Shown: in pieces, positions 47,392 to 56,917 of the stretch
Layout: each line of letters begins with the position of its first letter
Position numbering within the stretch: position 1 is the stretch's first letter
Assembly (NCBI GenBank): GCA_001931875.2
Contig: MSJH02000772.1
Span: 1 to 64,000 of the forward strand
Direction: 5' to 3'
DNA: 64,000 bases
Origin: Byssochlamys sp. IMV 00236
Lineage: Eukaryota > Ascomycota > Eurotiomycetes > Eurotiales > Thermoascaceae
Notes under the pieces: generated by a model
Databases searched by the model: none
Seen by the model: only the letters and a program-made list of their open reading frames with translations
What the model was told of the DNA's origin: nothing
Program-made: the position numbers and the translations under genes

Positions 47392-48304
47392 GTCTTCGGT
47401 CTCGACATACTGTACATGAGAAGTTCATCCGAAAGGCTGCTTAAATGGTCACGGCGCCCAAACCTACGCCGGAAATTGCGAAGGACTGAATCAATCACTA
47501 TGGCTCGGGGCTAAACTCCCTACTTCTCCGGAAGAGTTCCGTTGCGATCCAAGTGCCAGCTACTTACTTCAAGTGGGATGTGGTGAAATGAATGGACTCT
47601 TGACCAATATTGATCAAGAGTGGTTCGCAGCTGCATTATTTCATTCCTTCCCTGACATACTTGCCTGGGACGCCCATAGCAGAGCATATTTCGTGAATGG
47701 GGAGCAATTAGGCGTACGGGTGTTCGGCACAGATATGGAGACAAAAGAAATGCCGTGACTGTTCGGTCTCGAGCTGCAGTTCGACCGTGTGTGTTTATAA
47801 TCACTCGATATCTGAATCAGCTCCCTTGGGTTCCGAAAACTAGCTCCTCGATCATCTGGTTGGACTGCTTGTCTACATTTGGAGACTACAGTGTTAAGAA
47901 ACAGTCCCGAAGAAGGAACAACTGGAACTGGAAATCACATTCGGATCTGAGCCCGCAGATCCTGTGATTGGAAAAGCTTGATTCTATCTAGGCAGAAAGT
48001 ACACGCGGAAATATTATAATACCCAATACAATAGGCCCATTTACTGAATTATGGCAAGGATATTAAATTGATAGAGTATTATTGGCATTAAGAAACCTCA
48101 AGAACTGACTACACTAGCAAGTAGAACACCAATACATTTTCGTCTCCCCAATACTACGGAATGTAGTATTCAAGGTAAACTAACTGAGGTAAAGTCAATC
48201 CATGACGAACGTGGATATGGCTTAGCTTTGCGAACTTAGGTTCCCAGTCGTGCGTCTGTTTCAACCAAATGTTCGCGGCCAATATCGCGACAAAGGATCT
48301 AGAC
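47392..48304. other. Convergent 3' gap
   Basis: 913 nt between the 3' ends of the regulator and flotillin genes. ORFs at 47520-47804 (minus) and 47573-47967 (plus) are short and overlap each other; no motif. Nothing else supported. Confidence 0.5.
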
Positions 48305-50098
48305 TCAATCAAAGAGCATTGCCTTCGGGATGATGTCTTGAGATTCTTTTTCTTCCTGTCCGCTCTTGTTGGGCATACGCGCAAGCCATGATGGCGGCGA
48401 AATGCCTGTCTGGTCATGGATAGTAGAGAGAAGCGGTGGCAGACTTTGCATGAGGCCCCGAATGGGATTATCAGAGGCATCTCCGTTACCTGGATAGAAA
48501 CACTGTTAGTAATAATTGTCTATATCCCCGGTCGTCTTTCCAACCGGGATTAGGCGATAGAGCACTCTAGTGAGCCACAGAATCCTCAGATGTCAAACTT
48601 ACCAGTATTCCACATAGTAATCTTGGGCTGGAGTCCACTGATCGCATTTCCGTTGGCTTCTGCAAGTCTCTCATATGTGCCACTCTCCAGCATCTTGTAT
48701 TGTAAGAACCCTTGAGGCCCTCCCAGGACATCCACAAGAGCACTATGAGCCTTGGCCATCTCAAGCATAGCTTCCGCTTCTCGTTTCTGCTGGTAGCCTG
48801 TAGAAGCATAGTTAGCGGGATATATCATAGTAGTATTACTGAGAGACCTACAGAGGGCGTCTGCCTCCAACTTTCTTTTGTACAAGGCTGCATCGGCTTC
48901 TTTTTGCTCCTTATACAAGAAAGCATCTGCCTTCTCCTGAGCGGATTCGCGGGCTATCTTGCTCTTGACGACATCCGATGCTCTAAGGCGTTCAAGCTCT
49001 TTTTCAGTCTTCCTCACCTCGACCTGTCTCTGTAGTTCTGCATCGGTCATATCATACTGACGTCTCGCGGTGAGCTTGGCGAGTTCAAGATTGTTATCAA
49101 GCTCTGCTTTGAGTCTTGAGAGCTCCGCTTCAACCTCTGCTCTTGTCTTTTGGTGGCCCGCTTCGATGGTGACTGTTTCGGTTTTGATTCTGGATGTTTC
49201 CTGCCTCTTCAATCCGTCAATCTTTGCTTCGCCAATTTGGCCCCTCATCTGGGCTTCTGCGCTATCAATACGGGATTGATTAACAGCAGCTTCCTGAACT
49301 TTCTTGCTCATACAAGTCAAGTAGTCGAAGCTTCCATACGAGTCGCTAATATCTAGAATATTGGCATTATGACTGAAAACATCTTAGCAAATACTATTCG
49401 CGCCAGATGTCATGAAATCACATCACTCACACTCTAAGGCCGAACTTCTCGAGCTCTTTCTGTATGTTTCCCATTACTGATATCGCACAAAGTTAGCAGT
49501 TAGTTTTCGTGTATTGCTTTATAAGCTGATATATACCTACCTTCGTCCTTGAAGATCTCTCTCTCTTTGAAGATTTCTTCCATAGTCATGCGGGCAACAG
49601 TCGCGTTTACTTCTCCCTTGACAATGTTGCGTATTGTAGAGCTCCTGCCACAGATCTCATCTGCCAACAAGCGACATTCATTGCGAGACAAGATTTGAGC
49701 GCATCTCTTGACTGACTCGGGATTATCATCAGGTCCGACTGTGAACACGACATCCAGATTGAACACATGTTTTTCAATAGTCCTTGGCCGGTCGCTGTAG
49801 GGTACATTGCATGGCAATAGCGAAATGCGGGAAGCCTGAAAGTCATTTTCGTCAGTAGAGTGAAGCGGAATGACAATCAAAAATATAACGTACTTTCTGC
49901 CATGGTTTCACGAAGGCTTTCTTGCATACGCGGACTCCGTCAATGCCCGCTCCCGTGATGACGAGATATTCGTGTGGTTTTGTGGTTTTGTATCTGTGGC
50001 GATTCAGCAGATTGTTTTTCTTTTTGGATATAGCTTTGACAGCTCAAGTTTCCATCGGGTCTTGTTTTCCGCTAACGGAATTGTACTCACCCAACCAT
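48305..50098 (-). CDS. Flotillin (SPFH/band-7 membrane scaffold protein)
   Basis: Seven exons: 50098-50091, 49993-49894, 49835-49541, 49476-49431, 49372-48852, 48797-48603 and 48489-48305; 449 residues. The SPFH domain covers about residues 5-190: EYLVITGAGIDGVRVCKKAFVKPWQK, VPYSDRPRTIEKHVFNLDVVFTVG, then EIFKERE and VHNANILDISDS. It is followed by the flotillin coiled coil, rich in Ala and Glu (AEAQMRGQIGEAKIDGLKRQE; VEAELSRLKAELDNN; KLEADALCYQQKREAEAML). Flotillins sit on the inner face of the plasma membrane through acylation and mark sterol-rich domains; in hyphae they lie behind the tip. The first exon is 8 nt (ATG GTT GG). The intron at 48851-48798 is 54 nt, divisible by three and free of stops, so an unspliced form would insert 18 residues in frame; the spliced form restores the family motif ADALCYQQ. 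Confidence 0.93.
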
Positions 50099-51312
50099 TA
50101 TGACAAAGTACAGTTGTCAGGAACTTTTTCCTCTGTAGTGTGCGAGGTGGTGATACCGGGAGGCGTGTCTCTTTGTCCAGAGATAGATATGTTGGAGTCG
50201 ATACACCTTTCGGTTGAAAGGGGGTTTCGATAGAATATTAAATATCACGACATGATACTCCCGCTAGCGAAAGTATGTTCAGTAACCTTTAACCTATGGA
50301 CTAATCATATTTGCGTCAAGAGATCGTACAACTGGAGTCCGAGTCCAGAATTCGAACTCAGGCCAGTTTAGTGGTTGACTCATTCATTGACAAACCAGCC
50401 AGGTGGACGCGAGTACATGTGGAAACATCATCCTTATATTAGATAGCCTAGCATAATGTTCCTCTGATAGACTATTTCCTCGATTCGACAACATCTTACT
50501 TCAAGGGACTTAAACAATCCTTTTGGCTCTTCCAAGTGGCGTAGGTGTCGAGTTAGATGTCGATAAACGCTTCTAGCTTCGATAATTAGAACGCATTTTG
50601 GTGAGGCAGAGGATTTAATGACAAGGATGAAGTTATCTTCTAGTGTATTTGCGTATTCATGAAAGAAAAGATAACGATTATTGTCATGCATGCAGTCTAG
50701 ATCTGTCTGTTGGCCTTGTGATAGTAGCATTGGCACTGAAAGAGGATGCATGCGTTCCATGGAATACGACAAGCCGAAAACCTTTATCAAATTTGTCAGT
50801 GATGGGAGACCACCAAAGCGATTCTCAGAGAGGGGTAATAAAGGCTATCCAAACTGTCTTCTATGTTTCAGCCTACTTTCAAGACCCTTATGCTGCGCGA
50901 GGTTGGCACCATGCGGGGAAAGGTGACCGCAGCATCTATTGCTCCACCCAAACGCTGCCCCTGGCAGTAGATGAGAGTTTAGGAACTGATAAAAAGTGTC
51001 CTCGTAATGCGAAATCCAGTCTCCAACGTGCTAGTAATAGAGAGGTCATAGCCATTTCTGGCCGCGCATGTGTCGATAATACTGACATAAACAAAACCTG
51101 ACGTGATTTATGTCGAATTACTCTTGGCACTGGAAACACACAGCAAGAATGTGCGGTCATATTCTGCGAATAGACAATGGTATCTGGTTATCTTAGGGGA
51201 TACCACAATCTATCTCACTTCAAGAACACTCCCGTCATAATATCTGTTGTCCGAAGTATTTCTGCCCCATATTTTCTCAAGTCAATCTTCGCCTCATTTG
51301 GCTTTCGGCAGC
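50099..51312. other. Divergent intergenic region, flotillin and unknown gene
   Basis: 1.2 kb between divergent starts. Overlapping ORFs at 50434-50790 (minus) and 50643-51101 (plus) are not family-like. A GTTCGAATTC word at 50351-50360 on the minus strand recalls a tRNA T-loop but no cloverleaf forms. Confidence 0.5.
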
Positions 51313-52101
51313 ATGTCCCCTACATCGTATAGTCCTGAAATATACCAAGATGACGCTGCCCCGGCTTACGAAGAAAGTCTTGACGCTTCTCGATTTACCC
51401 ACAGCGAAGAGAAGAAGGACATGTCCCATTTCGCGCCGTCCCTGTCTTTGGGGAAGCAGTTGGCAGAGACACGAGCTCGGAGAATTGAGGATATGCTGGA
51501 GACATACGTGAATCCTCTGGTTTTCTCCCTTGGACAGACTGGCTTATATAAAACCACATTCTTGCTTGTCCCCTCAAACGTAACTGTTCTCCAAACAAAC
51601 CGCATGTCAACGGAAACGGAGATTATCGGTTTCCCAGCCGGGTGCCCTGCAAGCCTGATTTGGCTTATCGGCGAAGAGCATACGCTGGAGTTCTGGAGAC
51701 AGCCAGCAGTGATGAAAGAGCTCGAAAGCTGCCTTAAGCAACACTTAATCGGTACCGGTCACAGTTTGGAAGGTACTATGGACGAAGCTTCGACCAGAAT
51801 AACCGAGAGGCCTGAAGACGACAACAATATGCAAATATCTACCGCTGCGAAGAAATCATTTTGGGGAAAGACGAATACTAGATCTATCAGCCGGAAAGAC
51901 CATGGCGACGCGGAAACTATTCATTCGAGACCTGAGTTGAGACGTCAAAATGCAGGGTACCTGGACAGTACCGTTCCACCAGGAAAAGTCAGAGTTCAGG
52001 TCCAGTTGAAGGACATATGTTTACGCGTACAGACAGAGATGGGATTATATGATACAAGAAAAGGTCCCGCACTTTGCCTGTCAATTGAAGTCGGAAGTTA
52101 G
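51313..52101 (+). CDS. Uncharacterised fungal protein, 262 residues
   Basis: A single exon. The open frame extends upstream to 51247, but the first ATG is at 51313 (MSPTSYSPEIYQDD), so this start is used. The N-terminus has an acidic Pro/Tyr motif DDAAPAYEESLDASRF, of the kind found in fungal proteins that bind WW or HECT-ligase partners. Residues about 65-175 look folded: LGKQLAETRARRIEDMLETYVNPLVFSLGQTGLYKTTFLLVPSNV and IIGFPAGCPASLIWLIGEEHTLEFWRQPAVMKELESCLKQHL. A basic, polar linker follows, then VPPGKVRVQVQLKDICLRVQTEMGLYDTRKGPALCLSIEVGS, a beta-rich tail. No membrane segment or signal peptide. I cannot assign a function. The organised sequence and codon use make it a real gene; it is likely conserved in Eurotiomycetes. 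Confidence 0.75.
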   Translation: MSPTSYSPEIYQDDAAPAYEESLDASRFTHSEEKKDMSHFAPSLSLGKQLAETRARRIEDMLETYVNPLVFSLGQTGLYKTTFLLVPSNVTVLQTNRMSTETEIIGFPAGCPASLIWLIGEEHTLEFWRQPAVMKELESCLKQHLIGTGHSLEGTMDEASTRITERPEDDNNMQISTAAKKSFWGKTNTRSISRKDHGDAETIHSRPELRRQNAGYLDSTVPPGKVRVQVQLKDICLRVQTEMGLYDTRKGPALCLSIEVGS

Positions 52102-52587
52102 ATGATAGTTGAATATCAGATATAATCGCCTACTCCCCGGGTTCAAATATTGTAACCGTCATAGAGGGTGACCACGGACCCTCAGTAATCAGTAACAATA
52201 TTACGCAGATTCCTTCGAATAACGTATACTCTGATCTCAAGCAGAGCATCATTATGAGGAAAGATTATCTGGCGGTTTCATTCTGCAGAGCGGTCACGTG
52301 TTACCCCTCAGATACGAAAACCCCCACCAAGTCAAACAGTGCAAAATACACCTATCACAGTCGTTGCTTCTATCAAGACAGTGACATATTTTCCTCACAA
52401 TTTACTTTGTCTCGACATAAGGATTGTTTTCTACCATAGAGACAAACCGACGAGAAACTTGGTTGGTAGCAGCCTTTCCCCTCGTACGCTGGACACCCCA
52501 AACAGTCCCAGTTCCCAGCGGACGCGTGTTCCTCCCGTATATATTGTAACGTTGTGACATGATGTATTGACTTAAAGTACAGGAATA
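52102..52587. other. Intergenic region upstream of tubulin cofactor A
   Basis: 486 nt with the promoter of the downstream gene. A GTCACGTG word near 52293-52300 is an E-box-like candidate. No gene seen. Confidence 0.45.
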
Positions 52588-53150
52588 ATGGCGCCCCCAT
52601 CGCCTCTATCAATTGCTACATCGTCTGTTCAACGTTTGGTCAAGGAGGAGGCTTCTTACCACCGTGAACTGCAGCAGCAAGAACAGCGAATCCAGCGCTT
52701 GGAGGCCGAGACCGGCCCCGATGAAGATGGAAACAGGCAGTATGCACTGAATCAAGAGGTATGTATTTTTATAGTCATGTTTCGATTGTACTCCCATATC
52801 TATGAACGCCAGGGGCAACTGGATTTGATATGGATCCCGGTCCCTTTTTCCCAGCTGGGAACATGTATGGAATTCTACTGATAATGGGCAATTTGTAGCG
52901 TCGGGCAATGGAAGAAACCAAAGCAGTACTTCCAACACTGAAACCAAAGATTTCAGCTGCTCTCCAGAAGTTAGAGGCTCTACTGGTAAGTGCCTATTCA
53001 TTTGGTCCTTTATTTGTGTGGCCAGGCAGAGTTGACCTGTACGTAAAGGTCGAGGAGGGACAGAAAGGCGACCAAAGCAATGTTGAGCAGATAAATGCTG
53101 CGAAGGATGCAGTAGCTCAAGCCAAGATTGCAGTGAGAGAGGTTTCGTGA
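52588..53150 (+). CDS. Tubulin-specific chaperone A (tubulin cofactor A, Rbl2 family)
   Basis: Three exons, 52588-52758, 52899-52985 and 53049-53150, give 119 residues, the family's usual length. The protein is almost all helix: SIATSSVQRLVKEEASYHRELQQQEQRIQRLE, RRAMEETKAVLPTLKPKISAALQKLEALL and EEGQKGDQSNVEQINAAKDAVAQAKIAVREV, the three-helix bundle of PF02970. It holds free beta-tubulin for the folding pathway in the cytosol. The second intron (52986-53048, 63 nt) is in frame and has no stop, so the unspliced frame stays open; I chose the acceptor AAAG/GTCGAG by family fit and a neighbouring acceptor a few residues away is possible. It is convergent with THO subunit 7, whose stop is 187 nt away. 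Confidence 0.9.
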
Positions 53151-53336
53151 TAGAAGAAAATTAATTCGAGGGCTGTCCTGACCGAGAAGACGGCGAGATG
53201 TAACTCTGGTATAAAGGCTGCAAATCCTGAAAGTAACAAAGCAAGACCGAAAATATTTTCGTTCGCGATGATCCAAACAACCCGTACCAAACGCCACGCT
53301 ATTGTACATATGCAATGCCACAGGGTCATAGGGACA

Positions 53337-54394
53337 TCATGTAGTGTCCATCTTATCGCCTACGCGGCCATCAGACACTTCTTCGCCTTCTTCCAGATCG
53401 TTGGCCTTTTCAGTCCCTTCGTCACCAGTCACCTCTCCTTCATCCACCATGTTGGTATCCTGCTCCATATTCGTAGTTTGACGCAATGGAGATGCCCTTG
53501 CCGTTCCGTCATGTGACCTGTCTACTTGTAGTCCAGATGTACCATGTTCATCCCGGGAAGACTGCAGTGATATATTTTCAGGTCGCGGTGTATTCGAACC
53601 ACTGGTCTTGTCTTTGGAAGGAACATCGCCTTCGTCGCCGTCTTCACCCTCCTGCATGCCCTCTCTGCGCTCGACCTCCTCCTTCTCGTCTCTAATCAAG
53701 CGTCGCAGCTGCATGCCTTCTTCCACGATACGGCCAAATTGTTCTCTCCGTTCCGACCATGTCTTCGCGTATTCCTTGCTCTCCTTCTCTAGCTCTGTGA
53801 TTTCGGCTTGTAGTTTCTGTAGATTGTTCTCTTGATCCTCCCGTGGTTTCAGAAGTCTGTTGCTTGTGATTTTCTCGGCTAGCTCGTCGTACGTTTTCCG
53901 TAGTGCCAGGGTCCTTTGGGCTTCCTCCAGCTGAGTCCGCAGCTCTGTTATGTTGTCGCTCACGGATTGAGCAGTGGACTGAATGCGAAGTTTCTGGGCG
54001 GCATAACGCTCACGTTCCTTTTCGTTACTCGTAAGCAGGAACTGGATGCGAGCGATGCTGCCTTCGAACGCTGCAAAGTCGAGCGTTACGTCTTCGCGGA
54101 ATTGGCGCCATTCTTCGAGCTTCTTCTGTCGCTCAGCTTCGAGCGCTGTCGCAGCATCGTCGTCTGCATTATCCGGCGGAGGTGTCGGAAGAATGGTCGT
54201 CAATGAGGTTGTGAGGGAGCCTGGAGTGAGGAGACGTTTCGTGATGCGTTTAAAAGGCTTTTCTTCGACGTTCAGAAGACGAGATTTGTGCAGTGCATCT
54301 ACCACGACAATTTAGGTCAGTGTGCATTCCAGAATAAGAGCAAGAACAGTATCTTACCTTCCTCGGCCTGGTCCAATAAATTGTAAGATGCCAT
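53337..54394 (-). CDS. THO complex subunit 7 (mRNA export; Tho7/Mft1-like)
   Basis: Two exons, 54394-54358 and 54298-53337, with a 59-nt intron; 332 residues. The first exon gives MASYNLLDQAEE and the splice forms DALHKSRLLNVEEKPFKRITKRLLTPGSL, the start of the PF05615 domain. Residues about 55-215 are long coiled coil (EEWRQFREDVTLDFAAFEGSIARIQFLL; RTQLEEAQRTLALRKTYDELAEKITSNRLLKPREDQ; LQKLQAEITELEKESKEYAKTWSERREQF). The C-terminal third is acidic and disordered (EGEDGDEGDVPSKDKTSGS). THO couples transcription elongation by RNA polymerase II with mRNP packaging and export in the nucleus. Length and coiled coil fit the fungal family. It starts 494 nt from the divergent WRKY-GCM1-type gene. 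Confidence 0.9.
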
Positions 54395-54888
54395 GGCGAG
54401 TACCAAGGTAATGCGGAGAAGCGTTATGGCAGGGCTGAGGAAGAGCTTCTCAGTCGGGTAAGGCAAGCTAACGACCAAAGGCGACCAACCACGCTAGTCG
54501 CGCAGGTTGCCCGCAACCTTGCTTTACCTCGCTTGCAACTGGAAGACAATGGAAGACCTCAAAGGTCGTTCTATCGTTGATCGTCTCGAGAGTTGAGCAT
54601 TGCATTTAACTGTCATCCTCAATCCATCAGGCACGACTGCCAAGCTGTACGAGCAGTCTCCCCTGATTCTGACGCACGGCTTGTTTGTCACCTCGGTTGA
54701 CATGAGATAGTCTAACACTGTGGAGCTGAGCTCAGGTCTTGAAGTGTAAAGGAACAGAACAGGTTCTATTCCGTACGCAAATTCCCCCGTTATATCAATC
54801 GCTTATGGCTAACGTTTCATTTTCATAGAATGCATGAAGAGGCACTATTTATTCAGTCTTCTGGTTCCCACCGGATTAGCATATCGCA
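54395..54888. promoter_or_regulatory. Divergent promoter region, THO7 and MULE-type gene
   Basis: 494 nt between two divergent starts. CGACCAAAGGCGACCAACC at 54472-54490 contains a direct repeat GCGACCAA-like. No gene or clear TATA box. Confidence 0.4.
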
Positions 54889-56019
54889 ATGACGGAGTTG
54901 TACTCGGGCCTCCATGTGGGCCAGAGATTCGCCTCGCTCGAAGAGTTCAAAGATGTTATACGAAGTATATCTGTGAGGCAGCACTGGGACCTTAGAGTGG
55001 TACGAAGCAACAAGAAGAGTGTAGTCTTAGGCTGTCGATCCTCAGTCAATTGCTACTTCCGAGTTGTGTGCCGCGCAAACAAAAATGCAACATACATAAC
55101 GAGTTTACAAGACAGTCACAGTTGTCGGCGAACTGCGAGTTCGCCAGGGGCCACGCCGGCTCGTTCAGAAGCGTCCCATGTCCGGTTCCTCCTTTCGGAG
55201 ATACCAAAGTTATTTGATATGAACAATAAAATAAGAGGACAGGAAGTTGTCGACGCAGTTAAACGCTACCATGGCTATGATATATCTATGAGACAGGCAC
55301 AGCGTGCCCTCACTAAATTACAGCCACGACGACCAAGAGTTCACCCAGATCAAGCAGCCCACGGAGAGGGAGATGACGAAGTACAACAGACCCCACATCA
55401 AGCTCAAGCAAGCCACGAAGATAGTTCTGGATACGGCAAAATTGCTGAGAATAGATGGCTTCACAGTCAACTTCCAGCTACATTACCTCCCGAAGGTAGC
55501 GTTCAGCCGAACAGTACTCAGAATAACCAGACTGTCTCTCAACAGTCTCATAACCAACAGGTGCCAACGCATACTCTGGGACACCCCCAGGATCAGAGGT
55601 ATCCTGTTCAACATCTGCCTCCTATAAACATGCCACAAAATACGTATACCCATCCGCAATCTACTCACACAGCACTGCCGCCACCAGACCCGAAACTCCA
55701 AAGCCAGCAGCAGCAACAACAGACCGGACATCCAGCTGCCCCGCAACTGGTACTTACGAACTTCAAGATTGAATTCACTTGCACGACCTGTGGGTCCTTG
55801 AACCAGAGCTTCTTTCCTAATCATGGAAACATCGCTGGTGGCAACTATCTGCAGCATTCCTCATCAACACAGAACAGTATACAAAGCCGCCCACCTACTT
55901 CAGTATCCAATAGAAGAAGCAGTAATGACGATGGAAACACTGTTGGACATCATCGCGACATACCGTCAACTTGGACTGCGAGTGGTCTAGAGGTACCGAT
56001 TACTTCTGGCAACCCTTGA
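54889..56019 (+). CDS. Protein with MULE/FAR1-type WRKY-GCM1 zinc finger
   Basis: A single exon of 376 residues. The first 80 residues, GLHVGQRFASLEEFKDVIRS...RVVRSNKKSVVLGCR, carry C49-X5-C55-X21-H77-X-C79, the zinc pattern of WRKY-GCM1 DNA-binding domains as seen at the N-terminus of MuDR-type transposases. Residues about 105-150 (IPKLFDMNNKIRGQEVVDAVKRYHGYDISMRQAQRALTKL) resemble the helical segment that follows this finger in such transposases. The catalytic DDE domain is absent; instead a long Gln/Pro/His-rich disordered part follows (TQNNQTVSQQSHNQQ, SQQQQQQTGHPAAP), ending with a lone CTTCG. This layout suggests a transposase-derived, now host-used, transcription factor. The neighbours are housekeeping genes, and no terminal repeats were found. 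Function is an inference; the zinc pattern is seen directly. Confidence 0.78.
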   Translation: MTELYSGLHVGQRFASLEEFKDVIRSISVRQHWDLRVVRSNKKSVVLGCRSSVNCYFRVVCRANKNATYITSLQDSHSCRRTASSPGATPARSEASHVRFLLSEIPKLFDMNNKIRGQEVVDAVKRYHGYDISMRQAQRALTKLQPRRPRVHPDQAAHGEGDDEVQQTPHQAQASHEDSSGYGKIAENRWLHSQLPATLPPEGSVQPNSTQNNQTVSQQSHNQQVPTHTLGHPQDQRYPVQHLPPINMPQNTYTHPQSTHTALPPPDPKLQSQQQQQQTGHPAAPQLVLTNFKIEFTCTTCGSLNQSFFPNHGNIAGGNYLQHSSSTQNSIQSRPPTSVSNRRSSNDDGNTVGHHRDIPSTWTASGLEVPITSGNP

Positions 56020-56917
56020 AATCCGTTCACAGAGAAGTCGAAACGATTGAATCACTGGTCTCTTGAGATACCTATTCACTGTTAGATGATTCGTGGTTAA
56101 AAATGGCGACTTTCACCTCCCACCCATCCTCATAAATAATACCGTGTGGCAGCAGTCAATCGCTTTAATGGTCTCCATAGGAACTGGGGAGTGCTTTCCA
56201 CTAAGATGCTCATATACACGAGTCTAACGAGGAATCGTCACAACTATGGCATCGCTAGTAACCGCTTATCGTCCGCAAAAGATATGTTGGCTGTGTTCCG
56301 AGGAATTTTCTCTGTGATGTGTTGAAAGATAGCCATCCACTCGACTAGATGGGACTTTCCTCGCATCGATATGTCATTTCTTGATATCATGCTCGAACTA
56401 TCCCTCATGTAGAATAATCGTTCTGCTCCATAGGTAGGAGATGCACGACACTGGAATAAAGGCCGATAATGAACAAGGGACAACGATATTTGGTGAACGC
56501 TGGTCGAACTTTCCAGTCATACCGAAGAAACACAATTATGCCACATGAACATCTTCAGTCTTACTGAACTGTTACTAATCCCTACGCTCTCACAAGACTT
56601 TCATGTTTTGATTGGACAAGGTGAGGAAATAGTACTTCTGAATAGGAAATCTCATATCTCTGTAGCTTTCAAATGGAGTGTCAAGATTTATTAAGAGAAA
56701 CGTGGTAGATAACTTGTCTTATGTCTGAACCTGACATCGCACTATGGCGATAGGCAGGGAGAGCTGGTAAGGATTAATATATTATGATATTGTAGAGGTC
56801 TTGATAACAGGTAGTAGCGAGAGCATATTCATATGGACAACCTGCGCGCAAATATACACAGTCAAATGTCAGGAAAAACCCTTGAACTCTAGAATTATGC
56901 TATCAAGCCAGTGCCGT
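56020..56917. other. Convergent 3' gap
   Basis: 898 nt between two convergent genes. ORF 56244-56483 (minus) lacks family character. AT-leaning; nothing else supported. Confidence 0.5.

Noticed and set aside
50330..50400. Possible tRNA because of a GTTCGAATTC word on the minus strand
   Set aside because: T-stem arms do not pair and no anticodon or acceptor stem forms around it.
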